NCBI GenBank assembly: GCA_029959865.1
Contig: JASCPE010000001.1
Span: 372,001 to 436,000 of the forward strand
Reading direction: 5' to 3'
Source: Microbacteriaceae bacterium PS02070
GTDB taxonomy: Bacteria; Actinomycetota; Actinomycetes; Actinomycetales; Microbacteriaceae
DNA: 64,000 nucleotides
Shown here: positions 56,869-64,000 of the stretch, one piece after another
Layout: the number at the start of each line of letters is the position of its first letter
Position numbering within the stretch: the stretch's first letter is position 1
The notes under the pieces: model-generated
What the model was told of the DNA's origin: nothing
The model's input: the letters and a program-made list of their open reading frames with translations, nothing else
Databases searched by the model: none
Program-made: the position numbers and the translations under genes

Positions 56869-57360
56869 ATGACGACGTGGAGAGCGCTTGACGCGGGGCG
56901 GGTGTGCGACATCATGACGGTCTGGGAAGCAGCCCCGTGGCCGATGTCGAGAACCGAGACGCTTGAGTACGGCGTGAACACGTTCGGCTGGGAGGTCGGG
57001 ACAGACGAGGACCGCGAGTTCCTGCGCAATACCGACGACAATGTCCCTGACGACTATGTCAGCATCATCGCAGGCGAAGAGGACCCCACCGGTCAGATCT
57101 ATTTCCGTGTGACGGACACCATCCGCGAGATCACCGACGAATCCCTCACCTGGCTGCGCGACCAACTCACCCTCCTCATCCGCGAGGGAACCACCCGATG
57201 GGGCAAACCGAAACTGATCACGTTGAAAAGTGGGAACAGGGTCGCGAAATGGGACCTGCCCGGCGGGGCCCGCGTCGCCTTCAGTGAAACTCAACGATCC
57301 GTCTCCGCCGACTTCTACACTCCAGACTACGCCGACGTCCTCCGCCAACTGGGAGAGTAG
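56869..57360 (+). CDS. Protein of unknown function (possibly DUF6301-like)
   Basis: This is a protein of 163 residues, acidic, without signal or membrane helix. It has an N-terminal helix with a WPM motif, an FGWEV strand (about 39-43), and LTWLRDQLTLLIREGTTRWGKPK (about 93-115) before a C-terminal beta-rich part with WDLPGGARVAFSE (about 128-140). The order of WPM, FGWE and WG..P resembles an actinobacterial DUF family (DUF6301 from memory), some of which sit near secreted toxins. I cannot confirm this. It precedes the type VII secretion genes but runs toward them on the opposite strand. The gene has a leaderless -10 box. Confidence 0.55.
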   Translation: MTTWRALDAGRVCDIMTVWEAAPWPMSRTETLEYGVNTFGWEVGTDEDREFLRNTDDNVPDDYVSIIAGEEDPTGQIYFRVTDTIREITDESLTWLRDQLTLLIREGTTRWGKPKLITLKSGNRVAKWDLPGGARVAFSETQRSVSADFYTPDYADVLRQLGE

Positions 57361-57433
57361 CCCCCAGCAACGGCATCTCCGCTGCCTCTGTCCACCGGGT
57401 CGCTGACCGCTTCTCGGGACATGCATGGCTGAC

Positions 57434-57450
57434 GTCGTGGGGCGCACGAC
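57434..57450. terminator. Short hairpin in the convergent gap before the type VII cluster
   Basis: GTCGTG and CACGAC form a 6-bp stem around GGGCG in the 107-bp gap 57361-57467. It lacks a T-tract. Nothing else was recognised in this gap. Confidence 0.3.
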
Positions 57451-57467
57451 TCACGCGTCGAGCTGGG

Positions 57468-58001
57468 TTACCGGGATGTGTAATTGGCGCGCAGTACGGG
57501 TGCCCACTCCTGCCTCAGCACCTGACGCGTGCGCCCGCCCAACCGTGCGAAGACCTCGGAGATCGCCCCGCCGGGCGCGAGCCATGCATCAAACGGCAAA
57601 CAAAGCTGCTCGGTCGCCCTCGGTGCTGGGCCAAAGGTTGCACAGCGGACCGCGACAGTCCGCTCCATCCCCGGTCGGCCAAACCGCGCCGCGATCGCGC
57701 TGAGCGCCTCATCCTGAGCGATCATGCCGGACTCGGTTGCCGGGGCAACCAGCACGAGCTGTCCTTGTGACAACGCGGCAGACGCCCGGGCAAGCGCATA
57801 TGCGCCGCCATCGATGAGCTCGTCGGTCGTCGTCTGCCTCGCGCGGGGGACGGCGCCCATCCGAGCGTGGAACACCACCGCGTCATCCGCCACCAGCGCA
57901 GGCATACGTAGTCCGGCATCAGCGATCAGATGGACGGAAAGCGCGGCGAGCGTGGTGACACCGGCGCCCCCGCTCGTCCCCAGAAAGGTCACGGTCGTCA
58001 T
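57468..58001 (-). CDS. P-loop-like protein without Walker lysines, last gene of type VII unit
   Basis: This is a protein of 177 residues. The start TFLGTSGGAGVTTLAALSVHL (about 5-25) has the shape of a MinD/ParA deviant Walker A (KGGxGKTT), but both lysines are missing (SGGAGVTT). PALVADDA at about 34-41 would be the second strand with an acidic residue, and QLVLVAPATESGM (about 80-92) the third. This suggests a SIMIBI-like fold that does not hydrolyse nucleotide in the usual way. Its ATG 58001 overlaps the EccC stop (ATGA), so it belongs to the secretion operon. A similar lysine-less protein is at 61933. Confidence 0.6.
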   Translation of the reverse strand: MTTVTFLGTSGGAGVTTLAALSVHLIADAGLRMPALVADDAVVFHARMGAVPRARQTTTDELIDGGAYALARASAALSQGQLVLVAPATESGMIAQDEALSAIAARFGRPGMERTVAVRCATFGPAPRATEQLCLPFDAWLAPGGAISEVFARLGGRTRQVLRQEWAPVLRANYTSR

Positions 58002-61000
58002 CGCACGCTCACATCTTCGCCCGGGAGATATGCCACCTGAACGACATACGGAGCCTCTCCGCGCCGTGCGTAGCGGCCGCGGCCCGGCGGAAAACGTTCG
58101 GGGTAAAGCCGGGGCAGGATCTGCCCTTCACTTCTATCGCCGGAGAGCACCAGCAGTGATCCGCCCGTGTCGCGTACGCCTTGGAGGAACGGCGAGAACA
58201 TCGCTCGAACGGCTCCCGCCACGGGACGAGCGATGATGATGTGGAATCGCGAGTCTCGCGCCGTCGGCAGTTGTGGAGCCAGAGCAGCCAAATGCTCGAT
58301 CCCACCCGCACTGATGATGTCGTGGTCATCAACGAGGAGGACCACGCGGGGCGCAGCGGCCAGGGCGACCGCATCCAATTGAGGCCTCCTCTCCAGCTCT
58401 GTAGCGATCGACGCAGCCAAACCCGCGGCTTGGGTCGCAGTGCGCGCATGGGCGGCCAGGTACTCGTCCGGGATGATCCCCGCCAAGTGTCCACGAGAAT
58501 CAACCACCGCGATTGCCAGTTCCTCTGGCGTGAACCGCTCCATCAGCCCCGCCGCGATCATCCGAAGGGTCGATGTCTTCCCAGATTGTGCGTCACCCAG
58601 CACGATCAGGTGCTGGTCATTGCGGCTGAACTCCCAGAAAGCCGTGTTCATCGTGTCTTGTCGAAGACCGAACGGGACCGCGTTGGGCTCGTCTACCGGA
58701 TCGGGAAGGGTCTGCGGATCGAGCTCATGCGGAAGGAGCCGGATCGGGGCGGCAGATGGTCCCGTCCACGACGCTGCGACTCGCCGACCCAGGGCATCGA
58801 TCTCATCCCCGAGCGAGTCGTCATCGACGGTCTCCAGCACGGGCAACGCCACCTGGCCAAGGAGCACCGAATCCGAGAGCGCCCTGCCGGGTGTCGCCCC
58901 CTTCAACGTTTTGGCGAGCGTTCGATCGATCTGCGAGTCGCTGGGATCGTTCAGCTGCATTTCGATCTTGGTGCCAAAGAGCGACTGATGCGCAATGCGG
59001 AGATCGCTGAATCGCGACAACGCGAGCACGATGTGTACGCCCACGTTCGCTGCACGCAACATCACCTGAGTGAAGGCGGCGTCCAAATCATCGAACTCCT
59101 GACGGAGGGTCGCGTAGCCGTTCACGAGGACGACCACATCGGTGGAGCCTAACTGCGACACCTCGCCGACCGCGCGCCGCGCGCGGAGCTGAACGAGCGA
59201 GTCGATGCCCTCGTCCTTGAAGATGCGCTCACGCGAGGCGAGCATGTTGGTGAGTTCCTCGATCAGCCGCCGAACCCGTGCGGGATCGGAGCGCGTTGCG
59301 ACACCGCCCACGTGAGGGAAGGGTTCCAAACGACGCAGCCCCCCACCCGCCAGATCCATCCCATACAGGGTGACTTCGGCGGGGGTGTGAGTGAGCGACA
59401 GTGATACCCCGATGGTGCGCAACAGCGTGGTACGACCTGACTGGGGGCTTCCCACGACGGCGAGGTGCCCACCCCCGCGGGTCAGATCGAGCACCCACGG
59501 TATCTGCCGTTGGTGCGCCGGGTCATCGAGCAGGCCGATCGGGGTTGCGAGGCCGAGAGAGTCATCACCCTCACGATCACCGAGCACTTGACCCAGTGCC
59601 AACGCATCCGGGAGCGGCGGGAGCCAGACCGACGACACCGTTCGATCATCGGTCCGCAGGCGGGCAACCGCTTCGTCTACGAGCGCGCCGCCGACGCTGG
59701 GCGTGGTGAGTTGCGGGACCGGTGGAACCGAGTCACCCGAATCGTCCACCGCGATGCCGTTGTGCACGGGGATCCGGAAGACTCGTTGCGGGCGAAGCTC
59801 GTCGACGTCGAAGCGCGGTTGCGGGACCGGTCCCGAGACGTACCCCGCCCGGAATCGCTGGTAGACGGAGGTATCGACCTTCAGGTATCCGTATCCGGGC
59901 ATTGCCGGCAAGTGGTACGCATCCGTGGTACCGAGGAGGACGTGCGATTCGCTCTCGCTGAAGGTACGAAGCCCGAGGCGATAAGACAGGTACGTATCCA
60001 AGCCGCGTAGCTTCCCCGCTTCGATCCGCTGGCTCGACAACAACAGGTGGATGCCGATCGACCTACCGATGCGGCCGATCTGCAGAAAGAGGTCGATGAA
60101 CTCCGGCTCTGCAGTGAGCAGTTCCCCGAATTCATCGATGACCATGAACAGATGCGGCATCGGTTCAAGGTCCGGTCGAGACGCACGCATCTCTCGGTAA
60201 TGGGTGATGGAGGGCGACGAGTCAGCCGCCTTGAGCATCTGCTGCCGTCGCACAACCTCGCCTTGGAGCGACGCTCGTGCGCGGGTGGTGAGTTGAGGAT
60301 CGTCGGCGAGGTTGTCGATCAACCCAGCCACATGAGGAAGCCCTGCAAAAGGAGCGAAGGCCGCACCCCCCTTGTAGTCCACGAGGATGAGGCTGAGATC
60401 CTCGGGCGGGTGGCTGAGCGCCAGCGCGAGAAGGAGGGTTCGAAGCATCTCCGACTTTCCTGAACCCGTCGCGCCCACACAGATGCCGTGCGGTCCCATT
60501 CCCTCCTGGGCCGCTTCTTTCAAGTCGAGGAAGACGGGTCGACCGTTATCGGCAACTCCGAACGGGACTCGGAGGAACATGCTCGGCGAGCGAGGTGCCC
60601 ACAGCTTCTCGGGGTCGATGTCCGTCACATCTTCGATTCCCAAGAGATCGGTGATGTCGAAGCTCTCCGTGACGGCGTCGTCTGGCCGGACCACGTCGAA
60701 TGTCCGCTGCGCTGCCATCGTGCGAGCAAGGCCTCGCATCGTCTCGACGGGGACGCTGTCCGGCGTGAAAGTGACGTGTGAGGCGTTCGGGCGAGATGCA
60801 GCGGTGGTCATGACGGCGCCGTCCGCGTCAACCGTGATGCGGAGATCCACATCGTCCGGCTCATCGAGTCGATCGGCGAGGACGTAGACGATGGTGATCC
60901 CCACGTCACGAAGCTGCAGATGCGGGTCGGGCAGCCTGAGCCGCGACGCGGTCCTTCCGTAGTCGTCTACGAAGATCACCAGGCGAGACTGATTCGTCTG

Positions 61001-61936
61001 GGAACGACCGTGCCGTTGCATGCTCGCTGCAGCGACGGCGCGGGAGTTGATGTCGTTGGACAGCACGTCGGTAAGCTCCGCGAGCGACCCCGCGACCCGG
61101 CGCGCGGGAACCGGTCCATCGAACAGGGTCGGGTCTTGAGCGTGAGGAAGAAGGTCGAATCCTCCCCAATCGAGCGCGGACTGCGCCGGATACGCAGCCG
61201 CGAGCGAGAGGTCTTCGGGGGTATGGGTGGCAAAGAGCTGCGACGTCATCGCACGTACGACATTCATGCCCGCATCCCGGTCACCGATGATCGATACGAC
61301 AGCCACGTCGCGAAGATCCGCGGTGACGGGCATCTCAGGCACCTCGCTCAACGCGCGCGCGACGATGTCCGCTTCGCGCTTCAAGAACGGGTCCACCGGC
61401 TCGAGCGGGTTCTCACCTTCCGCCACCGCAAGGTCGAACCAGGGCAGAGAGGCGCTCCCCACGCGTGCCGAGAGATAGTCGTCGTCTGACCGCCGGCGTT
61501 CCCAGCATCGCGATGGGTCGCGCACGATGCCGAGGAGGCCCTGGGGCGACGGGTGAACCATCAGTGCTTTTGCGCGGTCCGAGGCGCCGCGCTCCCGGAG
61601 GGCACTCCGGTACTTCTCGAGGTAGTCCAGGTACGCTTCGCGGTGAATGCGCGCCTGGCGCACCGCACGCCCTCGCGCCGAGAGCGCGAAGCCGATGCCT
61701 CCCACGATCGCCACCACGAAGATCACCGCGGCGAGCACGAGGAACAGCGGCTGTCCGTTTCGCAGAACAACCATCATCGTCACTGCTGACAGCGCTCCGA
61801 TCACGGGAAGCAGGAACTGCAACGGCATGGCACCGCCACCGGCTTCGAGAGTCGGGGGCGCCGGGATCATCTCTGATTCCGGGCGGGCCGGAGCAGCCGT
61901 CACCCTGGTCGGACGTCGAAAAAGCTTCCCGCTCAT
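57998..61936 (-). CDS. eccC: Type VII secretion motor ATPase EccC
   Basis: This is a protein of 1312 residues. Two membrane helices lie at about 37-58 and 62-85, then a stalk domain and three FtsK/SpoIIIE-like ATPase domains. D1: Walker A GATGSGKSEM (Lys495) and Walker B MVIDEFGE (about 598-605). D2: GSPQSGRTTL with Arg in place of Lys (about 835) and LVNGY in place of a Walker B aspartate (about 937-941). D3: GDAQSGKTST (Lys1120) and LLVDDHD (about 1200-1206). The motor of the ESX/type VII system drives export of WXG100 and related proteins. ATG 61936 overlaps the upstream stop (ATGA). The open frame reaches 62293 but that part is not protein-like. Confidence 0.93.
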   Translation of the reverse strand: MSGKLFRRPTRVTAAPARPESEMIPAPPTLEAGGGAMPLQFLLPVIGALSAVTMMVVLRNGQPLFLVLAAVIFVVAIVGGIGFALSARGRAVRQARIHREAYLDYLEKYRSALRERGASDRAKALMVHPSPQGLLGIVRDPSRCWERRRSDDDYLSARVGSASLPWFDLAVAEGENPLEPVDPFLKREADIVARALSEVPEMPVTADLRDVAVVSIIGDRDAGMNVVRAMTSQLFATHTPEDLSLAAAYPAQSALDWGGFDLLPHAQDPTLFDGPVPARRVAGSLAELTDVLSNDINSRAVAAASMQRHGRSQTNQSRLVIFVDDYGRTASRLRLPDPHLQLRDVGITIVYVLADRLDEPDDVDLRITVDADGAVMTTAASRPNASHVTFTPDSVPVETMRGLARTMAAQRTFDVVRPDDAVTESFDITDLLGIEDVTDIDPEKLWAPRSPSMFLRVPFGVADNGRPVFLDLKEAAQEGMGPHGICVGATGSGKSEMLRTLLLALALSHPPEDLSLILVDYKGGAAFAPFAGLPHVAGLIDNLADDPQLTTRARASLQGEVVRRQQMLKAADSSPSITHYREMRASRPDLEPMPHLFMVIDEFGELLTAEPEFIDLFLQIGRIGRSIGIHLLLSSQRIEAGKLRGLDTYLSYRLGLRTFSESESHVLLGTTDAYHLPAMPGYGYLKVDTSVYQRFRAGYVSGPVPQPRFDVDELRPQRVFRIPVHNGIAVDDSGDSVPPVPQLTTPSVGGALVDEAVARLRTDDRTVSSVWLPPLPDALALGQVLGDREGDDSLGLATPIGLLDDPAHQRQIPWVLDLTRGGGHLAVVGSPQSGRTTLLRTIGVSLSLTHTPAEVTLYGMDLAGGGLRRLEPFPHVGGVATRSDPARVRRLIEELTNMLASRERIFKDEGIDSLVQLRARRAVGEVSQLGSTDVVVLVNGYATLRQEFDDLDAAFTQVMLRAANVGVHIVLALSRFSDLRIAHQSLFGTKIEMQLNDPSDSQIDRTLAKTLKGATPGRALSDSVLLGQVALPVLETVDDDSLGDEIDALGRRVAASWTGPSAAPIRLLPHELDPQTLPDPVDEPNAVPFGLRQDTMNTAFWEFSRNDQHLIVLGDAQSGKTSTLRMIAAGLMERFTPEELAIAVVDSRGHLAGIIPDEYLAAHARTATQAAGLAASIATELERRPQLDAVALAAAPRVVLLVDDHDIISAGGIEHLAALAPQLPTARDSRFHIIIARPVAGAVRAMFSPFLQGVRDTGGSLLVLSGDRSEGQILPRLYPERFPPGRGRYARRGEAPYVVQVAYLPGEDVSVR

Positions 61937-62649
61937 GCGGCGCTCACTGTTTCGTTGCTCGTCGTGCTCGCGCGAACGATGGCCGCCGCGAGGCTCATCA
62001 CCTGGTATTCCGATGCGGCACTGACTCGCCCATCGGTTGCGCGTCGGGCGTTCTTGTCGTGCGGCAACAGGTGGGCGGAGGGTGTGGCGGAGGCCACCAT
62101 CCGGCGAACAGCAACACCCGCCCGCGTGCGCACCGCGCTGGCAACCACGAGAGCCCGCGTCCCCGACTCCCGGAGAAGAGCCGCGGCGTCGATTGCGGCC
62201 TGAAAGGCTCGAAGCTCGGTGGTGGTTGTCACACAGACCAGATGCGAGTGCTCCGCTACTGTCATCAGCTCCGGGAGCGCGAGTCTCCCCCAATCGGTGA
62301 CAGTCAGCTCATGCCTTCGATGCAGGTCTTCGGACACTGCGCGCCACGCGCCGATTCCGCCTGGCCAGACGGGCGAAGGCACAACGACACGATCGACAGC
62401 CGGCGATACGCGGCCGAGGCGGCGGTGCTCCGCATTCGCCGCGTCGACCAGGAGCACACCTCCGACGCGGCGAACCGCTATCGCTTCCGCAACCCGCGTA
62501 GCGACAGTCGTGCAACCGGTACCCCCGGCCACGGACGCGAACCCGATCCTTCGCACCACGGGAAGGAGTGAGCGCACGTCGCTCTCTGCTCTGATCGCAC
62601 GTTCGTGACGGGCCTGCGGAAAGAGCTGAACGATCGTTCCCACACGCAT
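61933..62649 (-). CDS. MinD/ParA-like protein without P-loop lysines in the type VII unit
   Basis: This is a protein of 238 residues. RIGFASVAGGTGCTTVATRVAEAI (about 34-57) has the deviant Walker A shape, yet neither lysine is present (AGGTGCTT). GVLLVDAANAEHRRLG (about 66-81) is like the A' motif with Asp, and LTVTDWGRLALPEL (about 115-128) resembles Walker B. MinD-like proteins (such as EspI) are found in ESX loci, where their ATP binding is thought to regulate secretion. It overlaps eccD by one base (TAATG) and eccC by four, so stoichiometric production is likely. Confidence 0.65.
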   Translation of the reverse strand: MRVGTIVQLFPQARHERAIRAESDVRSLLPVVRRIGFASVAGGTGCTTVATRVAEAIAVRRVGGVLLVDAANAEHRRLGRVSPAVDRVVVPSPVWPGGIGAWRAVSEDLHRRHELTVTDWGRLALPELMTVAEHSHLVCVTTTTELRAFQAAIDAAALLRESGTRALVVASAVRTRAGVAVRRMVASATPSAHLLPHDKNARRATDGRVSAASEYQVMSLAAAIVRASTTSNETVSAA

Positions 62650-63956
62650 TATCCGAACACCCCCAGCAAGTCGTCAAAGACTCCCATGACGCCGAGGAGC
62701 GCGGGGATCATCACGATCACGGCGAGCGCCTCAATCACGCCGAGGAGCTTTCGGAACCGCGCGATCGATGCGCCCGAGAACCGCAGCAACGCAGTCACGC
62801 CGAGCACTGCGCATGCCATCGCACCGATACTCACTCGCGACCAGGCGGATAGGGCCGGGGTCGTCAGCAGCCAGCACACAACCGGCGCCATCCCCGCGGC
62901 GAGGATCGCAATTCGGGAGACCGCGAGTGGGAACAGCCGCGCCCGGACGAGCGCGAAGGCGGCGAGCGCTGCGGCGAGCGTGAGGTGCCATCCCGTGCCG
63001 CTAAGGAGAAGGACTATCGACACGGCGAGCGGAACTGCAAGCGAGACGGCCAACGCCTGCTGCGCGGCGTAGGCATTCGTGATTGCCCCGTCGACGTCGA
63101 GGCGCCGGACGGGTTCTGCCCCGATGACCGCATCGTCGAAGCGGGCGACGCCCGAGAACGCCAACGCGAAGGTCGGCGCGAGGCCGAGCAAGGCCGCCGC
63201 CACGACGCCGACGAACGCGGCCACCGCATCCGCCTGCGCGTGGCTCAGGACGCTCCAGATCCCCGTCGCGCCCGCGAAAAGCGCCACACCGGCTCCCATG
63301 AGCAGACCCCGCCGCGCGAACCCGAGGCCGAACACGAGCCCCACCGCGACCCAGACGAGCAGCCAGACAACCATGAGGGACACGACCAGCTCGGCACCAG
63401 GAGCCCATATCTGCGCAGCCAGCTGACTCACGCGCAGGGACACCCCGAGGCTGAGAGCGAAGGCAACCTGAGCGGCGGGCGTGCGGTGCTTGCGCGCGAG
63501 CACCACGCCGCCTAGCGCGCCGAGAGCGAAGATTGCCGTGAGGGCCCACGCCGCGTCTGCGTCGGACAGCGGAAGAACAGCCGCCGATGCCGCGGCAAGA
63601 ACCGCGACCGCGATGGCGACTGTGATCGATGTCAGCCCCGCGGTCCACCGGTCGGGGCGCTCCACCGTTGCGTCCGCGACGACCTCCGCGACCTCAGCGA
63701 CATCCGGCGGCTGAGGCGCGAAGTCAAGCGGCTGCAGTCGCAGCACAGCTCCGTTGTCGATGTCCTGGTCCGCGAGAGTCAGCTGTGCATCGACGGGGAC
63801 CCCCACGAGAGAGGTCAATACCAAAGGCGACGACGCGGCAGGCTCATCGAGAACGGTCGCGATCTCCGGGAGGAGCTCCCCCACGGACTGATCGTCCGGA
63901 AGCGCGAGATCCGCCTTGCGCCGCGAGCCGATCACGGTGAATCGGATGTACTGCAT
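62649..63956 (-). CDS. eccD: Type VII secretion membrane channel protein EccD
   Basis: This is a protein of 435 residues. Residues about 1-85 form a ubiquitin-like (YukD) domain with IRFTVIGSRRKADLALPDD and DNGAVLRLQPLD near its end. A hydrophilic linker (about 90-105) then leads to about 11 membrane helices to the C-terminus, the family topology; the helix bundle forms the membrane core of the complex. ATG 63956 with AAAGGGGG upstream is chosen over TTG 63959. It is the first gene of the visible unit, and the bases right of it (63957-64000) contain no complete gene. Confidence 0.88.
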   Translation of the reverse strand: MQYIRFTVIGSRRKADLALPDDQSVGELLPEIATVLDEPAASSPLVLTSLVGVPVDAQLTLADQDIDNGAVLRLQPLDFAPQPPDVAEVAEVVADATVERPDRWTAGLTSITVAIAVAVLAAASAAVLPLSDADAAWALTAIFALGALGGVVLARKHRTPAAQVAFALSLGVSLRVSQLAAQIWAPGAELVVSLMVVWLLVWVAVGLVFGLGFARRGLLMGAGVALFAGATGIWSVLSHAQADAVAAFVGVVAAALLGLAPTFALAFSGVARFDDAVIGAEPVRRLDVDGAITNAYAAQQALAVSLAVPLAVSIVLLLSGTGWHLTLAAALAAFALVRARLFPLAVSRIAILAAGMAPVVCWLLTTPALSAWSRVSIGAMACAVLGVTALLRFSGASIARFRKLLGVIEALAVIVMIPALLGVMGVFDDLLGVFG

Positions 63957-64000
63957 CAACGCCCCCTTTCTTCTTGGGTCGGGTCAACGACCTTCAGCGT

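Noticed and set aside
61937..62293. N-terminal extension of EccC
   Set aside because: It overlaps the MinD-like gene in another frame and has no EccC-like sequence; ATG 61936 forms the expected ATGA overlap.

Overview
The window looks like a chromosomal segment of a high-GC actinobacterium, most likely Microbacteriaceae (Microbacterium-like). The reasons are the GC-rich codon use, the TAnnnT -10 boxes placed about 6 nt before start codons, DtxR/IdeR-type iron boxes, a mycoredoxin-type glutaredoxin, actinobacterial acyl-CoA dehydrogenase/oxidase families and a type VII secretion locus. This assignment is inference; no rRNA or tRNA gene was seen. No gap between genes is longer than about 245 bases.

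Bases 1-24386 form a surface-polysaccharide island. It holds a cut-off glycosyltransferase at the left edge, a low-molecular-weight tyrosine phosphatase, a Wzx-type flippase, a fused chain-length regulator/BY-kinase, a Wzy-type polymerase, a secreted beta-helix protein, several GT2 and GT4 glycosyltransferases, a left-handed beta-helix acyltransferase, a very large secreted PKD/LamG protein with an internal 875-bp duplication, a CDP-alcohol transferase, a tandem two-domain glycosyltransferase, a TagD-like cytidylyltransferase and a polyprenyl-phosphate sugar transferase with a GtrA tail. Together these could build, modify, export and bind an extracellular glycan. The cytidylyltransferase and the CDP-alcohol transferase hint at a polyol-phosphate or alcohol-phosphate decoration.

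Bases 24400-45200 are mostly housekeeping and metabolism: a glutaredoxin-like protein, a translationally coupled aldehyde dehydrogenase and GMC oxidoreductase, a zinc metallopeptidase, a siderophore-interacting protein behind an iron box, malate dehydrogenase, a degenerate serine-recombinase-like protein, a UvrA-like ATPase, an Na+/H+ antiporter, an acyl-CoA oxidase-like enzyme, an aminoglycoside-phosphotransferase-fold gene with an in-frame stop, RecQ, the YbdD/CstA pair, a small GNAT protein and a pirin.

Bases 45200-57400 hold an ECF transporter operon (S, fused A-A', T) that ends in a second siderophore-interacting protein and carries an iron-box-like site, a VOC protein, an H1-like lysine/alanine repeat protein, an Entner-Doudoroff pair (KDG kinase, KDPG aldolase) divergent from an IclR regulator, an acyl-CoA dehydrogenase, a VanY-type peptidase, an Rv2578c-type radical SAM protein and an unrecognised protein.

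Bases 57468-63956 (minus strand) are part of a type VII secretion locus: EccD, a MinD-like protein without P-loop lysines, EccC, and a second lysine-less P-loop-like protein, all with overlapping start and stop codons. EccB, EccE, mycosin and WXG100 genes are not in the window and may lie to the right.
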